From Holothuria scabra (lineage: Eukaryota; Echinodermata; Holothuroidea; Aspidochirotida; Holothuriidae), in assembly GCA_037179385.1 (NCBI GenBank), contig CM074187.1:9053450-9117449 (forward strand): a DNA stretch of 64,000 nucleotides, read 5' to 3'. Below are positions 1 to 11,252 of this stretch, piece by piece. A program made the translations under genes and the position numbers. The stretch's first letter is position 1. The number at the start of each line of letters is the position of its first letter. The notes below the pieces were generated by a model that saw only the letters and a program-made list of their open reading frames with translations, had not been told where the DNA came from and searched no databases.

Positions 1-244
1 TGGTTGAAAAAATTTATTTATTTTTTTTTTTTGGAGGAGGGGGGGGGGGGGAATCATGTAGGTTTCTTAGTTAGAATCAAATGAGAGTTAATGACTCACC
101 AACATTAGTGTGTTATTAAAGTGTTGACCGGATGAAAAGGTTGAGTTAACATATAGTTTGGTTTCAAATACAATTCAAAATTGGTACAGTAATGTAGAAT
201 TCCTGTAAGGGAGTAAATTGTACTGATCTCACCTTTCCCTAAAG

Positions 245-475
245 CTCTCGGCTATGGAGGCGGTGACCTGACAGAACCAGATGACTTTACCATAAGTACC
301 AACACACTCTTGTTTGATGGATCTAACACGGTTGCCACAGCAACAGTGACAGCTGTTGATGACACTGTAGCAGAGTATCTCTCAGAAAGTCTTGAAATCT
401 TCATCATAGATTCAGACATACCAGTAGACCCAGCTTCCAGCACCGTGACCATTACAGTGGAAGATGATGATATAG
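245..475 (+). CDS. Exon: second half of a Calx-beta domain (mosaic gene, partial at 5' end)
   Basis: This is the first recognisable exon of the large gene. Acceptor is ...ccctaaag before 245; donor gtaggt follows 475. Read with two leading bases, it is open for 77 codons and ends in phase 1. The peptide holds DDFTIST, then an acidic stretch (VDDTVAEYLSESLEIFII), then SSTVTITVEDDD, which is the usual C-terminal pattern of a Calx-beta domain (acidic D-D-x-x-E-E loop, hydrophobic strands, closing V-x-I-x-D-D-D). Calx-beta domains bind Ca2+ and occur in Na/Ca exchangers, integrin beta-4 and large extracellular proteins. The first half of this domain must lie upstream of the window. The family call is from pattern recognition only. 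Confidence 0.8.
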
Positions 476-485
476 GTAGGTGTAC

Positions 486-700
486 AGACAAATCCAAGCC
501 GGTATCCATCAGCTTTAATTTTTCAAATTCTTTGCTTACCTGTTACATGAATGATTGTACACTGAAATAGCTGATACCCATTGATTCCCTCAATTTCACA
601 GAATATGTGGATTTAGAATTGCATGTAGACAATAAACTTAAGACAATTCGAGGCTTATTAACCCCCACTCATGGTCACCATCACTGGCTGCTCAGATTTG
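486..700 (-). repeat. Dispersed repeat family M3, inverted copy
   Basis: Resembles 31010-31290 (ctttgcttacctg, tagacaataaa, then a cccac..atgg end). Low identity by eye. Confidence 0.35.
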
Positions 701-774
701 TCTGTATCTAAAACATCAATATATTCAGCCCTTCCTACTACCACCGGGTGACTGCTACAACGGTGGGTTTTGTC

Positions 775-1030
775 TAGCCATAGAGTATTTGCTTCTCACA
801 TGGCATGCCCAGGTTTGGTTCCCAAAGACTTTGCAGTCAGGAGGTTGGGAGTTCGAGTCCTGGCGGGGTCATATCAAAGACTTTAAAAATGGAACCTGCT
901 GCCTTTGTGCTCAGCATAAGAAATGGAGTAGGGAAAACAAACCAGTGGGCCACAACTGGAAAAAAGGCAGTGGCCAGCTTGACTTGAACCAGTTGGTTGG
1001 ATACTGGGCCTTTAAAACTCCCATCTAACT
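775..1030 (+). mobile_element. tRNA-derived SINE
   Basis: GAGTTCGAGTCCTGG at about 849-863 matches a pol III B box. It is followed by a body (aagactttaaaaatggaacc, then gggaaaacaa, then cacaactgga) that recurs at about 2460-2615, 5645-5870 and inverted at 23870-24115. A second, more decayed copy of the body begins near 1046 and runs to about 1195. Confidence 0.65.
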
Positions 1031-2166
1031 AAATAACTAACTCCAAAGACTTTAAGAATGGAACATATTGTGTGTTATTCTCTTTATAAACAATAAAGCA
1101 AGGATTTCAACCCATTGCTCCATAGCCAGCAAAAGGGCTTTGGGTACTGCTGGACTGAACCAGCAGGTTATGAACTGAGGTGTAAAACACTAACTAAATA
1201 CTTACTAGCAATCATGACCATGTTGTAACCTAGTGAGCCATTAGTCCAATTGAGCTTGCATACGTTTGCTAAGAGGTTGCCTTCAGATGGGTTTTCAATG
1301 ATTCATGGTCACTTGGCTCAATTCAAAGTTATGTGCCATTGGTTGTCAACTCTTTTGTATAGTTCTTTAGAGATAGGGTTTGTTAAAATATTTCATTATG
1401 AAATAAAAGTCCCCTTGAAGGTGGAATGGAAATGAGTGGTTACAGCTTGTTTATACATCGAAGAAACAGGGTTTCCGGTGATGTGTTCATGCTGCTACAT
1501 ATCATACACAAAACAGAAAGTATCAGATGTTCAGGTAAAAATGGGATATTTTACTAAAAATTCAAGCAATGTCAATTATTATTGTTATCCATTCACTTTC
1601 TTCAAAAAAATTATTCGCGAAGGCTTTGGCCATCGTCACAGGAAAAATCAATGTTTTTCATCTGGTAATAATTGTAGATAGATGTGAAGTCAAATAGTGT
1701 AATTGCTTCATGGCTAGATAACTCTGAGTCCAGATGTCCACAGATGATGGTCAGTTCTTGCAAAGTTCAGAGAATGTTCTATGACAAAACTTGCTTGCCT
1801 GAAATGCTGTGACATTTGGAGAATTCTGTGACCGTATATGACAAAGTGGTCAGCAAAATTTTGTGACATTTCAACATTTCCTTGCTCCGTCTCATTTTGG
1901 GGAAAAATCAACAATATTTTACCTTTTCATCATTTTAACATGATTGCCAAGTATTCAATACTAGTAATCTGCTTAGCCAAGTAGGCTGCAAGTGTTTTGT
2001 TGGGTTTACAATGATCTTGTGCTTTATGAAGTGATGGTTGATGTGACTTGAACATATAAAAATGTGTCTCAATTGAGACTTCCGTGGGACATTTTCATAA
2101 GTTTGAGATGATTTGAGATTGTAACTTGCCATTAAGCATGAATCCATTCTCAACCCATTTTCTACT

Positions 2167-2399
2167 CTCTAAAAACGTCCGGTTCAAAGAGAACAGGAAA
2201 AAGATCAAATGGCACTGAACCTTAAAAAGTTTAAATATTTGACTAGTTTCAAATATTTCACTAGGTTTGGCCCAAAATGAACCATTTTTGGTTCAAAGTG
2301 AACCCAGTGTGGTCAAATATTTGAACCCTTTTCAGTTCAGTGCCCATTTGATCCTTTCACGGTCAAATCTGAATCGGACATTTTTAGAGTGAAAAACTC
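2167..2399. mobile_element. Foldback MITE with about 100-bp arms
   Basis: The two halves are imperfect inverted repeats. The left end starts CTCTAAAAACGTCCGGTTC and the right end finishes GAATCGGACATTTTTAGAG. Matching inner blocks (ATCAAATGG, AAATATTTGA and others) appear in inverse order. No coding capacity. Confidence 0.75.
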
Positions 2400-2444
2400 A
2401 GAAATGGAAGTCAGTAAGGAAATTTTGACATGGTTGTAAATGGG

Positions 2445-2615
2445 AGTACACTTTTAACCATGGGACCTGCTGCCACTGTGCTTGGTGCTCAGAAAATAAT
2501 GGAGTAGGGAAAACAAGCCAGTAAGCCACAACTGGAAAAAAGGCTGTGGCTGGCCTGACTTGTACAGTTGGTTCAAAAATGGGCCATAAATCTCCATCTA
2601 ACCTACCCTTTTATC
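2445..2615 (+). mobile_element. SINE fragment (3' body)
   Basis: Shares the body of the SINE at 775-1030 (ctgctgcc..tgtgct, gagtagggaaaacaa, cacaactgga, ggcctgacttg) but lacks the tRNA-like head. Confidence 0.55.
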
Positions 2616-2904
2616 TGCTCTCAGGACAGTTTAAGAGTTTTCCATTTTGTATAGACTTTTTGTGGGTGGTATCAAGTATTGTTGTTTTCATAGCTCTTTC
2701 TGAATCATTTGGTACTTTTTGTCAATGGGAAAAAGCATTTCATTGAAGAAGAATATATCAAATAATTGGAGGCACATAATGTGTAAAGTAAGATTGAAAA
2801 GCATCTAATTTCCTTCTTTTAGTCTGCTAGGGGAGTGATGCTTCATTAAGTTTGTAAAGCATACCTATTGAAGTGATGATATATATTATGCTGTTGTCTT
2901 TCAG

Positions 2905-3009
2905 AGCTGTCTTTGTATCCAACAATTGTGGAAGCTGGTGAAAATACTGCCATCAATTTTGTATTGGTCTTGGATAAGGAAGCGCCAGCATCTGCTGTAA
3001 CTACTAACA
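2905..3009 (+). CDS. Exon: first half of Calx-beta domain 2
   Basis: The acceptor is tgtctttcag before 2905 and the donor gtaagc starts at 3010; both boundaries are phase 1 (35 codons). The peptide LYPTIVEAGENTAINFVLVLDKEAP has the Calx-beta N-terminal pattern: a P-x-I/V-V-E turn followed by an alternating hydrophobic strand. It is completed by the exon at 5285-5494, since splicing phase 1 to phase 1 keeps the frame. Such a short exon is not convincing alone; the matched phases and the two further exon pairs of the same design downstream support it. An AG two bases later could act as an alternative acceptor but would break the frame. Confidence 0.75.
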
Positions 3010-3229
3010 GTAAGCTTTTTTCCTTCCTTGTTTTCTTGATGGAAGCAAAAGGAATTAGTGCCATTCTGGTGTTACATGTATGGGAGACTCATTGTTGCTG
3101 ATTTCTCTTTGAGGGAATTTTGTGATGGTAGTGTTACATTTATAAGAGTAATTGTGTGTGTACAATGTCGCTGTTGCTTGAAAAAAAAAAAACTTGACTT
3201 ATCGTTAAAGTTCAAGAATTGTCAGCAGC

Positions 3230-3846
3230 TTAAAGTTAGTCAATTCTCACAAACTACAATTTTTGTAGTAATCTCCAAAAAATTCTCAGTTGGCACAGCT
3301 CTTTTATTGACAGCAAATTAAAAAAAATACAGAGTACTGTAGCTCAACGTATTGCATGTACTGAGAGTATTCTGGTTGGCCCTACACGTTGTATCTTACA
3401 TTGTCACCCAGAAGCATTAAACTGAGATTGTGTCTGGATAAGGATAGTTGCGGAAGGGGTTTAAAGGCCCTGTCCTCTCACCCCAAACAGTACCAATTCT
3501 CCTAACCATCTTACTGAAGCCCCTCCCACAATTGTCTGAAATTCATCCTCATCCAGACATAATCTCAGTTTATTGCTTCAGGGTGAGTATAGAAAAACTT
3601 AATTTATATAATCAAAACACTCTCAGTACAGTTCATGCTGTGTAATATTAGCTTTGGCAGTCTGCATTGTTTGAATTAGCTGTTTGTTTTTGTTTTCATT
3701 TGATCCTCCCTTGCTGTCAATCAAAGAGCAGAGCCAATTGAAAGTTTCAGTATCCGGGTACCAAAATTTTCATTTAGGGTGAGAGGTTTGGCCTTTTAAG
3801 TAATTAGATTAGCAGAATTTTCTGGGGTGAGAGGATTTGGCTCTAA
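3230..3846 (+). mobile_element. TTAA-type MITE (family M1), split by a second copy
   Basis: The left end at TTAA 3230-3233 and body 3241-3460 match the M1 copies at 36681-36993 and 22028-22312. The right end continues at about 3800-3846 (ggggtgagaggatttggctct). Between them lies an inverted M1 copy. The two parts rejoin at a TTAA. Confidence 0.7.
3465..3795 (-). mobile_element. TTAA-type MITE (family M1) inserted in another M1 copy
   Basis: It is flanked by TTAA on both sides (3461-3464 and 3796-3799). Terminal inverted repeats are AGGCCCTGTCCTCTCACCCC on the left and a GGGTGAGAGGTTTGGCC form on the right. The body is the reverse complement of the M1 copy at 36681-36993. The small open frame over it is not a gene. 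Confidence 0.75.
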
Positions 3847-5284
3847 AAACATTGTTCCCAAAACATCTTGAGAAGGGATCTCTCATCTGCATGTTGATGG
3901 TGTATATTATTTTGGTAGAAGTCAAAGGTAAATCATTTAGGTTCATTTTAAAGTTCAACATATAAAATTCTTTTATGCAATATATATTTACAGTATTACC
4001 TGTCAGGGATCTAGGATTGTCAGCGATTAGTGGACAATTAATTATCACTAAAATAATATTTAGTGAAAGGCCACCTTCAATCAGTCACATGTCACAAATC
4101 ATGTCATTTAGCGGAAGGCCACTTTCGATTAATCATGTCACAAATCATATGCCATGAATTACTGCTCTTCTTCAGTCTTGCCTTAAATTTTCCTTCATTC
4201 AAGTGGGGCAGGTATCTATCATGTAAAAACCCATTTTCAGAGTGAAAGGAAAGATTGAAGGGACAGGAATCTGCTCTTTAATTGCTGCTATGCAGTAGGG
4301 CATCTCTTACAGATTTAAGTTCAAACATTGTGCATTCAGAGTGTCATTCATTTTTCATTTAAGTTCATAAAAGTTGAAGAAACACACGAAGAGGCATAGT
4401 CCATACAGTGCACTCACAACATACTTTAGGATATGCAACTGTGCAGTATCTATATCCAATGCTGTAAATGTTTGTATGTTCTTACTAGCATACATGTGTA
4501 CAACTTGTTTGAATATGTTTGTGCACTGTACCATACAGTGTGCTCATCACTATGGCAGGCCTTATGTATGTAAAGGTATCCTACATGCACATGTGAAGTG
4601 AGCTCAGAACAATAGTTGAGTAGGCTCAAGGATCGTACATTTTTAACATCATAGACAAAGAAACATTTTGCATATAATACAGATATTTTTCAGAAGAGAT
4701 AAAACAGGAATAGACGGAGCTTGAAACACATCACTGTGGTATCTTTGTGTAAGGCTGTGGTCACAATTGGTGGGAAACTGTCTGGGCCTAGAGAAAGAGA
4801 GTTACATAGACAAATGTTGCAAATGTGGATAGACCAAAGCCCATTTTGTCACAGTTTGTGTAGGCTTACACTTATGCAGTATGCTGTAAATAAGTCGGAG
4901 AGCCCTTAACTTTACTTCCAGTTTAACTGTAAACGATACTTGTCAGCAGTAGTTTAATATTGCTATTTCTGAACTAACGTTTTCAAAAAAAGATTTCCTT
5001 AATTTTCTTAAATCCCTGACTTGGCATTGTGACATTGTGATGTAAATGTGTATAATTTTTTGAAAATTGAAAACAAATTTTTCTGAATCTTTTCTGTTCT
5101 CAAGTGTCCTTCCATATGTTTTTGTTTCATATATGTTCCTTTTCAACTTATTACTTTTGTAGCTCAAATGAAAAATAAATTTGAGTTGCATTGAATTAAA
5201 AAGTCGATGTTGCCATGTATTGATATATTGACCCATCCCTAGCAGAAGTCAGCCTAATCTTTAATTCTCTTGAAGTTTTGACAG
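3847..5284. other. Intron remainder, nothing recognised
   Basis: AT-rich intron sequence before the Calx-beta 2 second-half exon. No open frame with coding character, and no element termini recognised. Confidence 0.5.
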
Positions 5285-5494
5285 CGACAGATATCTCAAC
5301 AACAACAGCAGACTATACATTGCCAGGCACAGTGGACATTGCAATGAATGACCGCTTTGTAGAGTTCCAAGTCTCGACAAATAATGATGCTGTGGTTGAG
5401 ACACTTGAAGTGGTAGAAATTATTGCTACTGTAGGAACAGCTTCAGTAACATCTACAATGACAATTTTAGATTCATCAGATTTTGGGGGCAAAA
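5285..5494 (+). CDS. Exon: second half of Calx-beta domain 2
   Basis: Acceptor gttttgacag, donor gtaagt, 70 codons, phase 1 at both ends. It contains TTADYTLPGTVDIAMNDRF, then NNDAVVETLEVVEII and STMTILDSSD, matching the back half of a Calx-beta domain: the (D/S)-Y strand, the acidic turn before the E-x-L-E strand, and the closing T-I-L-D. The canonical D-D-x-x-x-E acidic cluster is weaker here (NNDAVVE), so Ca2+ binding by this repeat may be reduced (inference). It joins in frame to 2905-3009 and then to 9053-9151. Confidence 0.8.
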
Positions 5495-5644
5495 GTAAGT
5501 TAATTTCATCCATGATTTTTCTGTCTTATGTTAATACCAAACTGTTGTGACGTTCAATTAGTTGCATGTTTTTTATATGGTAGTGGTAACAATTGTGACA
5601 CAGGCATGTCATCTTTTAGCCCATCCATGAATAACAAACTGTCT

Positions 5645-5880
5645 TGACAACCTTGACTTGTCAAGTGGTCAGAGCATCAGGCTGATAGTTTGGAGTTTAA
5701 CTCCTGGTGGGTTCATTCCAACAAAGACTTTAAAAATGGAACCTACTGCCATTGTGCTTTGCTCAGCATGAGGAATGACATGCATAGGGAAAACAAGTCG
5801 GTGAGCCACAACTGGAAAGAAAAAAAGCTTTGGCTCAACTGGGCCGTAAAAGTTTATCTACCAAACCTAACCTTATCTGC
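5645..5880 (+). mobile_element. tRNA-derived SINE
   Basis: The head resembles a tRNA (tcaagtggtcagagcatcag as A-box region, then a degenerate B box in gtttaactcctggtggg). The body is shared with 775-1030 (aaagactttaaaaatggaac, agggaaaacaag, cacaactgga). Confidence 0.65.
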
Positions 5881-5929
5881 TTCCACTGCAGTAGACACCC
5901 CTGCATTTTCAAGGTGAAACCCTATAATT

Positions 5930-7162
5930 ATTGTAGTGCGCCGCACTACAATATTGGCATTTACTGGCCGACTGACAATTTCTTTTGTGAAGCCTGTTAT
6001 GGCCCACAACTCATTTCCCTGCGCGTACCGTAACTTAGTTCGTACAAATATCCATGCTCTACCCTTTAACAATAGCAGTAAGTGCAATCTGTGGCCGTCT
6101 TTAAACAAAAATCAACTTCAGAAAAGCAAATACCACACTTACAAGGCTGATTTAAGGAGTTAGCTTCATGAAAGAGCATTGCGGATAAATTTCCAGAAAA
6201 CGCGATGTAATGTGGTTCGGCCTTTTCACACTGAAGTGATAAGCCTGGAGAATCAATCGCTGCTTCCAAATTGGCATACGTAACACGGCGCCATTGCGTC
6301 CAGTATCGTTGAACAGTATCAAGACGTTATGTACAGTATCTTCATCTAGCTACTACGGAGCAGAGTATTGCCAATTCCCTGTACGGAACGAATTGGCTTT
6401 ACTGCATTGGATTAAGCGACTTGTGCTGCAGTTCTATTATCATGCTTTATTTCAGTGGTAAAAGCAGAAGCTCTTTTGACAGCAGTCTGACCGAAACGTT
6501 TTGACAGCATGCATGTAGCATGCATTGCGAATTAACGAAGCATGGATGTTAAAACACACAGCGTCAACACGTACAGTTATTCGGCCTTCCACGAGACAGT
6601 TGTCATATGCATGCAGCGGTGCAGTCAGAGAGCTTGAGAGGGCGTCATTATTTAACAAAAAGAACGGTGAAAGAGGAGTCGAGAACCGATAACACCATTT
6701 TAGGCAGGAGTAAACAACACAACAGAGCATAACGTATGGCTAAGTAGGCTACTCAGCACGAGTCCTTGAACGGCACTATGCTTCGTCCACTTCATTTTAT
6801 TCCACACTAGACTGTATACGGAGTAGGTCCTACCGTTAAGCGCAGTACACGGTTTTGTTCAAGGACTACTCAGCACTTGCTTTATTGTTGGCAAATATGC
6901 TTCAAAATAAAGCTAGTGACTGACTATCACTAGCAGGTCCGGATTTACTCCATCATTGGTTACTCTTCTATGATTTCTTTATGCGTCCAGCCAAGGAGCT
7001 AGGAGACAAGTGGTCCATCTTTGTACTATCAAGAAATAGGGTTGAGAGGAGTGGCCAAAAAGAAACAACAGCCCCTCTTCCCGCCATGAACAAATCCTAA
7101 AGTTCAAATAAAAACTGGGCTACTGTACTAACTGAAAAGACATCTCTAACACGCACTACAAT
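5930..7162. mobile_element. Possible non-coding transposon with ATTGTAGTGCG ends
   Basis: ATTGTAGTGCG at 5930-5940 is inverted as CGCACTACAAT at 5942-5952 (a near-perfect palindrome) and again at 7152-7162. The interval has visibly more CpG than its flanks and no long open frame. No clear target-site duplication was found, so the element call is tentative. Confidence 0.4.
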
Positions 7163-7258
7163 TCTGCGTATTTGCAAGCAAATGCAGTTCTAGTTATGTT
7201 TGTAACTGCTTTTACTTGAAGTCTAAAATAATCACTATTTGTAATGTACAAATATATA

Positions 7259-7472
7259 GAGGCTTTTCACATGACGTCATAATACTCTCCGGCGGCCATG
7301 TTGGAGTACATGTAACTACGCAGTAAACCATACGGGACGCGCTTGCTCGTTGAATTTGTACACACCGTGCATATCACAGTGCACACTGTGCAGTGCGTTC
7401 GGCACAAAGCCACATGTATTTGGCATGAATGTCCTCCAGCATGGCGGCTCCGTGACGCAATTGCAAAGCCTC
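7259..7472. mobile_element. MITE with about 48-bp terminal inverted repeats and TATA duplication
   Basis: Left end GAGGCTTTTCACATGACGTC is followed by GGCGGCCATGTTGGAG; the right end is the inverse (CTCCAGCATGGCGG ... AAAGCCTC). TATA flanks both sides (7255-7258 and 7473-7476). This is a cut-and-paste type non-autonomous element; the superfamily is not assigned. Confidence 0.8.
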
Positions 7473-8984
7473 TATACACAGCACTTGTACAAAATACAAA
7501 AAGGAGACCCTGATGTTACAAAATTACAAACATTACATTTGAGTAATGAGGTGCAGTTACTTCAGTTGCATCAAATTATGCATGTGGCAAACTTATTGTA
7601 CTATTTTTATGGCTGTTTTTCAGTGTTACAAAGGGATGACATATTTGAACATCCCCAGTGACAAACATGAGAAAATGTGCTGACAATCCCAATATCCATA
7701 TTCACTGTAAACCTCAAACATAAAATTCACAGTTACAAAGATACATCTTAAAACTGTCACACTTTACATAAAACGTGTGAATTTCACCCGGTTAATGATC
7801 AGAACGATCAAATACCTCCTTAGATTTAAACTTGTTATCATACAAAAAGTAAGATGTAGGGACACACCTGTAAATTTGCAGTTATTTGACATCAACCAGT
7901 GGTACTATGAGCATGATGCCAAAGTGAGAGCTGAGTCTGCACTAGTGCTGCATCAGTTATGTGGTCAACCCTCCGATTGAGCAGTAACCCAGTTGCTGTT
8001 TATCAAAATGTTGTACCATTTTTGTACCCTAATTATTCAGATTGTTCAGTGCTGCAAGTTTCACTTTCTTTTCTCAACCTGTTTGTCCAAAAGAAAACTA
8101 CAAAGATCTTGGACTGTAAAGGGCTCGACAATTAGTAATCTTCATGGAAAAGAAGAATCCCAACATGGCTAATCAATTCATTAATATGAACGAACAATAC
8201 ATATAGATCAGGAAATAACATTTTTGTAGGCCCACTATTTTCACTTCAAAAATGGAGAGAAACATCAACTGTAAATACAGTCTGATTGTTTGCATTCAAT
8301 GCCACATGCCCGCTTATAAGTTAGTTCGTAGGCTCTGTCTACTTTTCATCCCTGATCATGTTGGAACGTTTGCATTATCCTTCTGTACTGGGTTGTAGTC
8401 GTGTTAATGTACAGTAGAAGCACCTCTAATGAGGCCCATGTAAATATACGCAACTATTTAACCTTAGCCCTTCTGGGCAGCAAAGCGATTGCACTCTATA
8501 ACACATCTTATGGTTCCTTTCTGATATAAATATCCCTGTACACTTTTGGCAGTTCTTGTCCAAAACTTATGTCTTGTTTAAAAAGAATCTGCAAATGAAA
8601 TGCATGTAGGTCTGATCCCCAAAACATTCACATACTTAGAGATTTGCAATGCCATTTCTTGGTGAATTTAGCATGGGGCTCAGCCGAGTGCACTGGCAGA
8701 CTATGAAAACATAGGAAAGTGTGATCGTCGTAACACAAACTCTTTGGAAAAATCATTTCTAGGCCTGCAAGTTTTCAGTCCTACACTTGAAACACGTAGG
8801 GGATGTGGCAAGTTGTGATTTGCAGGCTAGCATCAACACATTTAAACCAATCAGGATGCTGCTGTTTGACTGTAAAACAAATATGTGCCCGAGTCTACTG
8901 CATGCCTGGGCCAAGAAGTTCACTGTATGAAACCACATGCATCAATGTATTTGTTTGCAATGACATTGCATGACAGTAGCATAA
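7473..8984. other. Intron remainder, nothing recognised
   Basis: No exon of the mosaic gene and no clear repeat identified. Short open frames here look random. Confidence 0.5.
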
Positions 8985-9021
8985 ATCTCTCATCAAAACC
9001 TCAATGCATTATGCATTCTGG
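8985..9021 (+). mobile_element. 3' terminus of a HINE-like element (family of copy C)
   Basis: TCATCAAAACC (one mismatch to copy C's right repeat TCATCGAAACC) is followed by the hairpin AATGCAT-T-ATGCATT and CTGG at 9018-9021. No matching 5' block was found upstream, so it is truncated. Confidence 0.6.
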
Positions 9022-9052
9022 TTTCTTAAAATCTGGTGTTTTTATTCCCCAG

Positions 9053-9151
9053 GTGTTCAGCTGCTTAATTCAAATAATGCTGTCACTGAAGCAACGGCGT
9101 CGGCTGTAATGTTGTCTTTCATAATACCAGGAGCTGGAACTTATTCATTAG
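9053..9151 (+). CDS. Exon: first half of Calx-beta domain 3
   Basis: Acceptor tattccccag, donor gtaaat, 33 codons, phase 1 at both ends. The peptide VQLLNSNNAVTEATASAVMLSFIIPGAGTYSL reads as the first beta strands of a Calx-beta domain (V-x-E/T-A-x-x-x-V-x-L-S-F-x-x-P-G) and is completed by 10353-10568. The upstream intron ends with the 3' terminus of a decayed HINE-like element whose last base is 9021, so only 31 bp of other sequence separates that terminus from the exon. Confidence 0.72.
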
Positions 9152-10352
9152 GTAAATGTCATTCTATTAAATGTTTTTTGTGTTTTGTAAACTTAACTGA
9201 CAACTGACACTATAGTTTCTGCAACAAATAATTATATGTTGTGTTGTAGCAGTAAAGCATATATGTTGATCTTAAATTCTTAATATATGCCTCTATTTAA
9301 GTTCCTTGTTACCTTTAGATCTCAGAATTATGCACTCATAAAAAAAATATGCAGGCAAAAGTTTTTCAGAGTTGTTTTTTTTTTATGAATGTACTTCAAA
9401 TGACAATCAGTGTATAATTTTGCTTTAGACTGAGCTAGGATCAGTCTGGGATAACCCTTTGTATTTCTCTCTCATTTTATTGTTTCCTCATCTCTCTCTC
9501 TTTTATGTATTCCTTAAAAATCTGCAGGTGGGTTTTAGAGTGCAATGAATGTGATATAAATATAGGCTTGGAAACTTTTAAAGGTCAATTTTTGCAGATT
9601 GAAATGAATTTTCTTTTTGAATATTTTACCCATGTGAAATTCAAAGACAAAAGAGTCTCTGTTAAAGGAATTTTACTGGACAAAATGAACTCCTCCACAT
9701 GCCATGTACTTTGGTTTGCAAGGTGTTGGCAAGCATAAGTATTACCTGTTTAAAACTTGAATCAAGTCTTCATTGTTATAACAGAGTCAAAATGTGGTCA
9801 AGATGTAAAGCATTTGTTTGTATTCTTTGACAGAGAATTTATTGAGGTGAAAATTAAAGGACTTCTTTTCCTAAAAGAAACTTTTTAAGAGAGAAAAAAA
9901 ATAAAGAAATGGATGATCTTGCAGTGTGAAGAAAATGTAAGCAATGTAGATTTATCTCATCTTACAATAGATGCAGACACAGATTGTTTCAACTACCATG
10001 CACATTTTTAAGAATCTGTGGCTGCATGAAATGTTTTAAATTAAAATAACTGCTCCCTGTTACACCAAGCTACATATAGCTGTAGCCTGAAACCAGGGAA
10101 TGTGGTGACAGTGATGCAGATTGCTTGAATTTGCTTGTCATACACAACTGTTCTCAGAGCTGTTCAGAAAAGAAGGTCTGCTTATCCTTCAAAATTTGTG
10201 TATCAAATTAACAACATTGCACATTCATTTTTGCCAGAGACGTAAGTCGCTACCAAAGTGTGATAAATGTTCTTAATTTAAGTCTTTTTATATGACTTTT
10301 AGGAAACACTGTGTTAAGGTACTTTTTAATTTTCTCTATGCTTTCTTTGCAG

Positions 10353-10568
10353 CTTTTGCTGATTCAACAGTAGATGCTACTAGTGGCTCAGACTTCAGCA
10401 TTGCCCCTGCCTCGCCCATCAATGTTCCTGGTACTACCATTGACATAACTGTCATAGATGATGATGTGATGGAGGTGAACTTTGAGAATGTGCTAGTGAC
10501 ATTTACTGCAGATGATGTTTATCCACAGCAAACGGCATCAGTAACCATTGTTGATAATGAAGGACCTG
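10353..10568 (+). CDS. Exon: second half of Calx-beta domain 3
   Basis: Acceptor ttctttgcag, donor gtaagg, 72 codons, phase 1 at both ends. The peptide contains GSDFSIAPASPINVPGTTIDITVIDDDVMEVNFENVLVTF and closes with ASVTIVDNEGP. This is the clearest Calx-beta half in the window: the D-F-x-I strand, the I-x-V-x-D-D-D acidic loop, the E-x-F-E strand and the terminal V-T-I-V-D-N-E. The acidic cluster is what usually coordinates Ca2+ in the family. Confidence 0.87.
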
Positions 10569-10609
10569 GTAAGGTTGTTTCTGTAGGCTTTTATAGATAA
10601 ATCTAAGCA

Positions 10610-10830
10610 GTTAGTGAAGTTGGTCATTAGTGGGGTCCACAGGTCTTACATTGTTTAAATTTTATTGTCTACATGTAGTTTTAAACTAACATATTTAGTG
10701 AAATTGGGGGAGTTAAGAGGTATCTTAGAGTACAACCCTTCATATGATTCAGGTAAGCAAAGAATGTGAAAGACTTGAGTTGATGGACCTCAGTTATGGC
10801 TGACAGACCATCACTTGGCTGTTTGTGAGG
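10610..10830 (+). repeat. Dispersed repeat family M3
   Basis: Shares ordered blocks with 61428-61650 (ggggtcc...cttac, attttattgtct, aagaggtat, gacctcagttat, gaccatcacttg) and, inverted, with 31010-31290 and about 486-700. Probably an old MITE; termini not resolved. Confidence 0.45.
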
Positions 10831-11252
10831 AAGTGATATAAGCTTTGCTGCCTTTAAGTTTATTTTGGAACACTATCTAGTGACTTCCTTTACTGATATC
10901 TTGAGATATGCATGTCCAGTTTGAATGAAAATTTCACTACACTGAATAGGTTTGGTTCCCCTTTCACATGTGAAAATTAAATTTTTGCTAAAACTTCCCC
11001 TCTAAAATAATTTTTTAATATACCCTTAATGCTTCTTTGTTTTTCACAAAATGTGAAACTGTCTTTATTTGTTTACATGAAGTGGATAAAGGTATATGTT
11101 AAGGAATGTCTGTCAATATATGTGCCCATTAAAGGTGACATTAAATAATGAGATATAAGCCAAGACATGACACCAGAAATGTCACTAAATTCTTCATTCT
11201 TCACTAATTGCTAGCCTTAATCTTACAATTATCCATTTTTACCTTACTTTAG

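Noticed and set aside
3448..3645. Open frame similar to a minus-strand frame at 36809-36997
   Set aside because: Both fall inside family M1 MITE copies; the similarity is repeat DNA, not a conserved protein.
7350..7661. 103-codon + strand open frame
   Set aside because: It overlaps the MITE at 7259-7472 and has no coding character or splice context.
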